DNA of 62,543 nt. Origin: Clostridia bacterium. GTDB taxonomy: Bacteria > Bacillota > Clostridia > Oscillospirales > Acutalibacteraceae. The stretch lies in contig JAFSEP010000025.1 in the NCBI GenBank assembly GCA_017435665.1, forward strand, positions 1 to 62,543, in the 5' to 3' direction. Positions 58,445-62,543 of the stretch are shown here, piece after piece. Each line of letters opens with the position of its first letter. The first letter of the stretch is position 1. The notes beneath the pieces were generated by a model. The model saw only the letters and a program-made list of their open reading frames with translations, was not told the DNA's origin and did no database searches. The position numbers were made by a program, and so were the translations under genes.

Positions 58445-58711
58445 ATGTTTAACAAGATTAAGTCAATCGCAACAGGTGTTGCAAACAAGGTAAAGGGTTT
58501 CGTTTCAGCAAAGGAAACAGAAATGGCAGCAAAGGCTCACGCAGTTCTTGACGGTACTGTTGCTGAAGCCTATGTGGACACAGGCGTTAAGATTCTCATC
58601 GCCGTTGTAATCGGTGCTCTTCTTCTCGGCGGTCTTTACGCTCTCTTCAACACAACCATTATGCCCACAGTCACAAGCAAGATTCAGGGACTTTTCAACT
58701 ACGCAGGTTAA
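58445..58711 (+). CDS. Pilin-like small membrane protein 2
   Basis: 88 residues. MFNKIKSIATGVANKVKGFV, then the shared DGTVAEAYVDTGVKILIAVV block and membrane helix GALLLGGLYALF, ending FNYAG. The first 20 residues equal those of paralogue 3, and the leader before the start (AAGAAAGAANGAGGTAAAAA) is shared by all three genes, so this is a recent tandem duplication. Confidence 0.72.
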   Translation: MFNKIKSIATGVANKVKGFVSAKETEMAAKAHAVLDGTVAEAYVDTGVKILIAVVIGALLLGGLYALFNTTIMPTVTSKIQGLFNYAG

Positions 58712-58748
58712 GCGAAAACAAAAATAAGAAAGAACGAGGTAAAAAATT

Positions 58749-59015
58749 ATGTTTAACAAGATTAAGTCAATCGCAACAGGTGTTGCAAACAAGGTAAAGG
58801 GTTTCGTTTCTGCAAAGGAAACAGAAATGATGGCAAAGGCACACGCAGTTCTTGACGGTACTGTTGCAGAAGCCTATGTTGACACAGGCGTTAAGATTCT
58901 CATCGCCGTTGTAATCGGTGCTCTTCTTCTCACACTTCTCTATGCACTCTTCAACGACACAATCATGCCTACCGTAACCGAAAAGGTCGAAGGTCTTTTT
59001 AACTACGCAGGCTAA
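58749..59015 (+). CDS. Pilin-like small membrane protein 3
   Basis: 88 residues, paralogue of the two preceding genes. The DGTVAEAYVDTGVKILIAVV block is identical to copy 2, but the end of the membrane helix and tail differ (LTLLYALFNDTIMPTVTEKV). Divergence confined to the helix end and tail suggests distinct packing positions, for example major and minor subunits. Followed by a strong hairpin. Confidence 0.72.
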   Translation: MFNKIKSIATGVANKVKGFVSAKETEMMAKAHAVLDGTVAEAYVDTGVKILIAVVIGALLLTLLYALFNDTIMPTVTEKVEGLFNYAG

Positions 59016-59026
59016 ATAATTTAAAC

Positions 59027-59053
59027 GGGCGGAGCAGAAAAACTGCTTCGCCC
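59027..59053 (+). terminator. Hairpin after the third pilin-like gene
   Basis: GGGCGGAGCAG-AAAAA-CTGCTTCGCCC 11-bp stem, then CATATTTG. It lacks a good T-run, so more likely attenuates or protects the pilin mRNA. Confidence 0.6.
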
Positions 59054-59075
59054 ATATTTGTGAGGACTGATAACT

Positions 59076-59747
59076 ATGACTAAATATATACAACCAATAG
59101 GACCGATAAGACCGATTTCACCTGAAAGGTTAATGGAACTCAATCCTGAAGAAGTAATAACCACCATTGTGAAGCTCGCTTGTATTTTTCTTTTCTACTT
59201 GGCAGTTCACAAGATTTCAAAAGTTGTAATCAGTAAAACACCCGGTTACAACAAAGAAAGCAAAAAAATCCCAATATATCATTGCATCAGTATTGTTCTT
59301 GTGTCAAGTCTGCTAATTGCCTTCGGTTGGTCAATAGAACTTCTCAAAGGCATTATTCTTTTGCAAATATTACTCTATGCTTCGGTATCAGATATTCAGA
59401 CACACGAGGTTAAAGATTTCATTTCAGTTTTGATATTCATTACAGGCTTCATAGGTGTAACACTTTCAGATATTCCAATGATGCTTTTCAGTGGCTTGGC
59501 TATCGGAGGAGTGTTGTTAATCTGTGCTATGGTAAGCGGAAACAGACTTGGCGGAGCAGATGTTAAGTTATCTGCTGCCTGTGCTTTCTTGCTTGGCTTT
59601 TCAAAGAGTATAGCAGGTCTTGTTATCGGTCTTTTCCTTGCGATAATTTGCAATATATATTTCAGCCATAAAAACAAAACAAAAGGCAAAGCTTTTCCGC
59701 TTGTGCCGTATTTGTCAATAGGCTTTATGGCTTTGTACTTCATATAA
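59076..59747 (+). CDS. A24 family prepilin peptidase (CpaA/TadV-like)
   Basis: 223 residues. After an N-terminal segment and membrane helix, the core has the two aspartate motifs of type IV prepilin peptidases: LLYASVSDIQTHEVKD and NRLGGADVKLSAACAFLLG (GxGD-like, here GGAD). Six or so helices, no methylase domain, as in Tad-type CpaA. It would cleave the pilin-like proteins encoded just upstream. RBS GTGAGG. Confidence 0.85.
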   Translation: MTKYIQPIGPIRPISPERLMELNPEEVITTIVKLACIFLFYLAVHKISKVVISKTPGYNKESKKIPIYHCISIVLVSSLLIAFGWSIELLKGIILLQILLYASVSDIQTHEVKDFISVLIFITGFIGVTLSDIPMMLFSGLAIGGVLLICAMVSGNRLGGADVKLSAACAFLLGFSKSIAGLVIGLFLAIICNIYFSHKNKTKGKAFPLVPYLSIGFMALYFI

Positions 59748-59761
59748 GGAGGAAAATCACA

Positions 59762-60496
59762 ATGAAAAACAGAACAGCGATAGGTATCGTCTGTATTATT
59801 CTTGCGGTGGCAGTAACCTTTGTTGTGTCACCCCTTGTAAACAACATCTCTGATAAGAAAACTGAGGTAGTCCGCTTTGTAGCTGATGTATCTCACGGAA
59901 CAGCGATTAAAGACACAGATGTTGAGATTGTAAAAATCTCAAATTCAGCACTCCCCGAAAAGGTAATTAAGGACAAGAAATCAGTTGTCGGTAAATTCGC
60001 AACAGCAGATATATTCAAAGGCGACTTTGCAACCGAAAGCAAGGTAACTGATAATGCAAATACAGCTAATGATGTTATGGCTTCACTTAAAGGTGATAAG
60101 GTTGCTATGAGTATAACTATAAACTCATTTGCGGGCGGTCTTTCAGGTAAGCTTGAAAACGGTGATATTGTAAGCATTTATGTTACCGATAAAGATAACC
60201 ACACAGAAGTCCCGGCATCCCTTAAATATGTTAAAGTAATCACAACAACCACATCAGGCGGCATTGACGAAAACGATGTTGTTGAAAATGAGGACGGCAG
60301 CTTTGAGCTTCCTACAACAATTACGGTTCTTGTGTCTGTTGAACAGGCAAAAATCCTTGCAAACTACGAGGAAAGTGCAATAATGCACGTTGCTCTCGTT
60401 TACAGAGGTGACGATGCTACTGCTGATAAGTTCCTTAAAGCACAGGATGATTACTTCACAAAAAAGATTGTAAGTGAGGCTGATAAGAATGGCTAA
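59762..60496 (+). CDS. CpaB/RcpC-like pilus assembly protein (SAF domain)
   Basis: 244 residues, RBS AAGGAGG. One N-terminal membrane helix (about 7-26) followed by a SAF-like domain (TEVVRFVADVSHGTAIKDTD, KSVVGKFATADIFKGDFAT) and a beta domain (AMSITINSFAGGLSGKLENG, GDIVSIYV). This is the CpaB/RcpC layout of Tad secretion systems, where it helps the pilus cross the envelope. In a Gram-positive it must act in the wall. Its end overlaps the next gene by 8 nt. Confidence 0.82.
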   Translation: MKNRTAIGIVCIILAVAVTFVVSPLVNNISDKKTEVVRFVADVSHGTAIKDTDVEIVKISNSALPEKVIKDKKSVVGKFATADIFKGDFATESKVTDNANTANDVMASLKGDKVAMSITINSFAGGLSGKLENGDIVSIYVTDKDNHTEVPASLKYVKVITTTTSGGIDENDVVENEDGSFELPTTITVLVSVEQAKILANYEESAIMHVALVYRGDDATADKFLKAQDDYFTKKIVSEADKNG

Positions 60497-61214
60497 GATT
60501 ATTGCTGTAATCGGTTCACCCGGTAGCGGTAAAACAACCGTTACCCTCAAATTGGCACAGGAGCTTTACTGCGCCACTACAAGCGGAGCGGTAATTTATC
60601 TTTCACCTTCATTGAAAGTCCCTGCTTTAGGTGTTCTTTTCCCGAACTACACGCCTGATAGTATATTCTCTCTCGGTACGATGTTTGATAAGACAGACAT
60701 CTATGAGGAGGATGTTCTTAATCACCTTGTAACAGTTAAGGCGATGAACAACTTCGGTTGTCTTGGCTACAAGGCGGGAGAAAACAAATACGACTTTGCA
60801 ACACTGACGGAAGATAAGGTAAATGCACTTTTTGAAGTGCTTCACAAAATGGCAGGATATGTCTTTGTTGATTGCACAGATGAAGAAAATGACCTTATCT
60901 CACAGATTGCATTGAGAAATGCACACGAGGTTATTATGGTGCTTTCACCTGACCTTAAAAGTATGGTCTATCTTGCATCAAACGAGGAACTTTTCGGAAA
61001 CAATGCTGAAAGAGCAATGAGAATTCTTAATGTGAATGAGAATGAACTTTATTCACCTGTTGATGATGTAAGAACCAATGTGAAGAACATTTCATATATC
61101 TTGCCTTACAGTAAGCAGATAAGAGGTCAGCACCTTGACGGTCTGCTTTACGAAAGAGCAAAGGATAAGAAATATCGCACAGAGCTTTCAAAGATTATAA
61201 ACAAGATTATGTAA
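60489..61214 (+). CDS. CpaE/TadZ-like P-loop ATPase
   Basis: 241 residues from ATG 60489, GAGG 9 nt upstream; the GTG at 60474 lies within that site. Walker A IGSPGSGKTTVTLKLA at the very N-terminus and a switch-like region GYVFVDCTDEENDLI place it in the ParA/MinD-like P-loop group. It lacks the MinD signature lysine of classic ParA. In the Tad context it would localise or energise the pilus machine. It could also be called an AAA ATPase. Confidence 0.72.
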   Translation: MAKIIAVIGSPGSGKTTVTLKLAQELYCATTSGAVIYLSPSLKVPALGVLFPNYTPDSIFSLGTMFDKTDIYEEDVLNHLVTVKAMNNFGCLGYKAGENKYDFATLTEDKVNALFEVLHKMAGYVFVDCTDEENDLISQIALRNAHEVIMVLSPDLKSMVYLASNEELFGNNAERAMRILNVNENELYSPVDDVRTNVKNISYILPYSKQIRGQHLDGLLYERAKDKKYRTELSKIINKIM

Positions 61215-61233
61215 GAGAAAGGAAGAATTCAGA

Positions 61234-61728
61234 ATGAAAAAGATTATTGGTGTCCTTATTGCTATGGCAGTTATTGCAACTGCATCTTCTGTTGTAGCTT
61301 CTGCTACAAATAACGAAGAAACTCCCAATATTCCCGAAACGGGAACAACCGAAAAAGATACAACAATCCCCGAAGAAACAACAGCCGAGGAAGTGAGTGA
61401 TAATGCCGAAACTGCAACTACTGATGTGGAAACATCTACCGAAGCAGATGAAACAACAATGCCTGAATCTTCCGAAGGAGCTGAAGGTTCCGACAATACA
61501 GATAGCGAAAGCAATGAGGAAGTTGAAAGTGCTACTTTTGAAGTTCTTGAGGACGGCGAAACCGTGGAAGATGATAGTGAAGCGGTAAATGATGAAGTCC
61601 CCGAAATTCCGCAGACAGGAGATAAAAGAAAGTTTTTCCCTGCTATTGCTACTTTCATCGTGTCCGGTATTGCTCTTGCATATTGCGTTGTAAAGGGTAA
61701 AAAGATTAAGAAAACAAAATCAAAGTGA
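61234..61728 (+). CDS. Sortase-sorted acidic surface protein
   Basis: 164 residues. A signal peptide (MKKIIGVLIAMAVIATASS... ending ASA), a low-complexity Glu/Thr/Ser-rich stalk, and a C-terminal sorting signal: IPQTGDKRKFFPAIATFIVS, a hydrophobic helix and the basic tail KGKKIKKTKSK. IPQTG is a variant of LPXTG. An earlier IPETGTTEKDTT near residue 33 repeats the motif without a membrane helix. Lying between CpaE and CpaF genes, it may be a wall-linked pilus accessory. Confidence 0.8.
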   Translation: MKKIIGVLIAMAVIATASSVVASATNNEETPNIPETGTTEKDTTIPEETTAEEVSDNAETATTDVETSTEADETTMPESSEGAEGSDNTDSESNEEVESATFEVLEDGETVEDDSEAVNDEVPEIPQTGDKRKFFPAIATFIVSGIALAYCVVKGKKIKKTKSK

Positions 61729-61742
61729 ACGGAGATTAAGTA

Positions 61743-62543
61743 ATGCAGAAAATCATTGATTTTGTGCCGCTGTTATCGATGATTCAGGAGCATATCTCCT
61801 CTCGTTATGCGGCGGCACTTTCCGATTCAAGTAAATTGCCACAGCTCAGGTCATATATAGACAAATATCTTCTTGACACCGGTTATGTAGTTGAAGGACT
61901 TACACAAACCGAACTGAGCAATAAACTTTATTCTGAAATGGCTGAATACTCCATTCTTACTAAATATCTCGGCAGAGATAACATTGAAGAAATCAACATC
62001 AATGCTTGGAATGATATTGCTATTACCTATACTTCGGGTAGAACAATAAAAGCAAAGGAGCATTTCTATTCTCCCTCACACGCTGTCGATATTGTTAAGC
62101 GTTTGCTTCATCATTCAGGTATGATTATTGATAACTCCACTCCCATGTCACAAGGTCATTTGCCTAATAATACCCGTATTACGGCACTCAAAGAACCTCT
62201 TGTTGACGATGAAGTGGGTGTTAGTGTTTCTATCCGTCTTTTGCATCCGTCAAGAATTAACAGAAAGCAGATTATTTCTTCCGGTAATGCAACTGAAAAG
62301 ATGATTGATTTCCTTTGTATGTGTATGCGTTACGGTGTTTCTATGGTTGTTGCGGGTGCAACAAGTTCAGGTAAAACAACACTGCTTAATGCACTACTCA
62401 CAACAATTCCCGATGGTAAGCGAGTGTTCACCATTGAAACAGGTTCAAGAGAACTTTCACTTGTCCGAAAAAAGAAAGGCAAGGTAGTAAACAATGTAGT
62501 CCATACTCTTTCCCGTCCTTCCGATAACCCTGCATTTGATATA
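61743..62543 (+). CDS. CpaF/TadA-like secretion ATPase (partial, runs off the window)
   Basis: Open from ATG 61743 to the last base (267 codons, no stop), RBS CGGAGA. N-terminal helical region, then LGRDNIEEININAWNDIAIT and RITALKEPLVDDEVGVSVSI, typical of the CpaF N-domain, and Walker A VVAGATSSGKTTLLNALL with the following VFTIETGSREL (usually TIEDxxEL). This hexameric ATPase powers Tad pilus or conjugative export. The C-terminal third is missing only because the window ends. Confidence 0.92.
   Translation, partial: MQKIIDFVPLLSMIQEHISSRYAAALSDSSKLPQLRSYIDKYLLDTGYVVEGLTQTELSNKLYSEMAEYSILTKYLGRDNIEEININAWNDIAITYTSGRTIKAKEHFYSPSHAVDIVKRLLHHSGMIIDNSTPMSQGHLPNNTRITALKEPLVDDEVGVSVSIRLLHPSRINRKQIISSGNATEKMIDFLCMCMRYGVSMVVAGATSSGKTTLLNALLTTIPDGKRVFTIETGSRELSLVRKKKGKVVNNVVHTLSRPSDNPAFDI

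Larger units (their letters stand above)
55754..62543 (+). mobile_element. Left part of an integrative/conjugative element with Tad-like pilus genes
   Basis: Same-strand genes for ParA, ParB, a SpoVG-like protein, three pilin-like proteins, prepilin peptidase, CpaB, a CpaE-like ATPase, a sorted surface protein and CpaF. Partition genes with secretion/pilus genes on a chromosome near tRNAs are typical of Firmicutes integrative or conjugative elements or integrated plasmids. No integrase, relaxase or att site is visible within the window; the element continues past the right edge. Confidence 0.65.

Overview
The window looks like chromosomal DNA from an endospore-forming, anaerobic, gut-type Clostridia (Firmicutes), probably near the Oscillospiraceae/Ruminococcaceae. 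The grounds are the spoIIGA-sigE pair, Gram-positive Shine-Dalgarno sites and sigma-A promoters, a dense set of glycoside hydrolases, ferredoxin-linked redox enzymes, and a conjugative-element module of the kind common in gut Clostridia. The lineage is inferred from gene content; no 16S gene is present.

Layout. 1-2066: a TspO protein and a convergent NAD(P)-binding epimerase-like gene, with a long inverted-repeat (MITE-like) element. 2324-8699: an intact phage packaging/head/neck module (terminase, portal, protease, decoration, capsid, connectors) with no tail, lysis, integrase or repressor genes. 8704-14936: dCMP deaminase, GH3 beta-glucosidase, and an aminotransferase/class II aldolase pair. 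15062-16353: an AT-rich membrane protein and lipoprotein pair. 16411-22374: GH36 alpha-galactosidase and a MarR-controlled heterodimeric ABC exporter. 22476-27471: GH29 fucosidase, NagA, a ROK-type kinase and an acyltransferase, which look like a host-glycan salvage operon. 27514-29793: metA-metY methionine synthesis. 29835-31781: an XRE repressor divergent from a secreted protein. 31782-32871: about 1.1 kb of intergenic repeats. 32872-35096: an Rrf2 regulator with cysteine desulfurase and IscU. 35194-41722: MBOAT/DHHW surface O-acetylation pair, a Dabb protein, an M28 peptidase and a GH27 alpha-galactosidase with an inserted domain. 41739-45170: spoIIGA-sigE and a GT8-VTT fusion. 45173-46359: tRNA-Leu, then a stem-loop array feeding a four-helix-bundle (S23) gene between two near-identical terminators. 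46398-49570: GH13 amylase, a D-2-hydroxyacid dehydrogenase and a Thr-rich lipoprotein. 49782-54172: a three-gene flavin/Fe-S complex resembling a Sporomusa-type electron-bifurcating transhydrogenase. 54275-54661: a tRNA-Val-Asp-Gly-Cys cluster. 54664-55669: a GNAT gene between two direct repeats. 55754-62543: the start of a conjugative or integrative element with parA (interrupted by a stop), parB, a SpoVG-like gene and a Tad-like pilus locus that runs off the window.

How the genes work together. Several loci serve glycan foraging: GH3, GH36, GH27, GH29 and GH13 release sugars, and NagA plus the ROK kinase handle amino sugars. The NuoE/NuoF/GltD-like complex would balance NADH, NADPH and ferredoxin during fermentation. 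The isc genes supply its Fe-S clusters. The best candidates for undescribed biology are the tailless head module, the stem-loop/S23 cassette, and the mobile Tad-like locus with three tandem pilin-like genes and a sortase-type surface protein.
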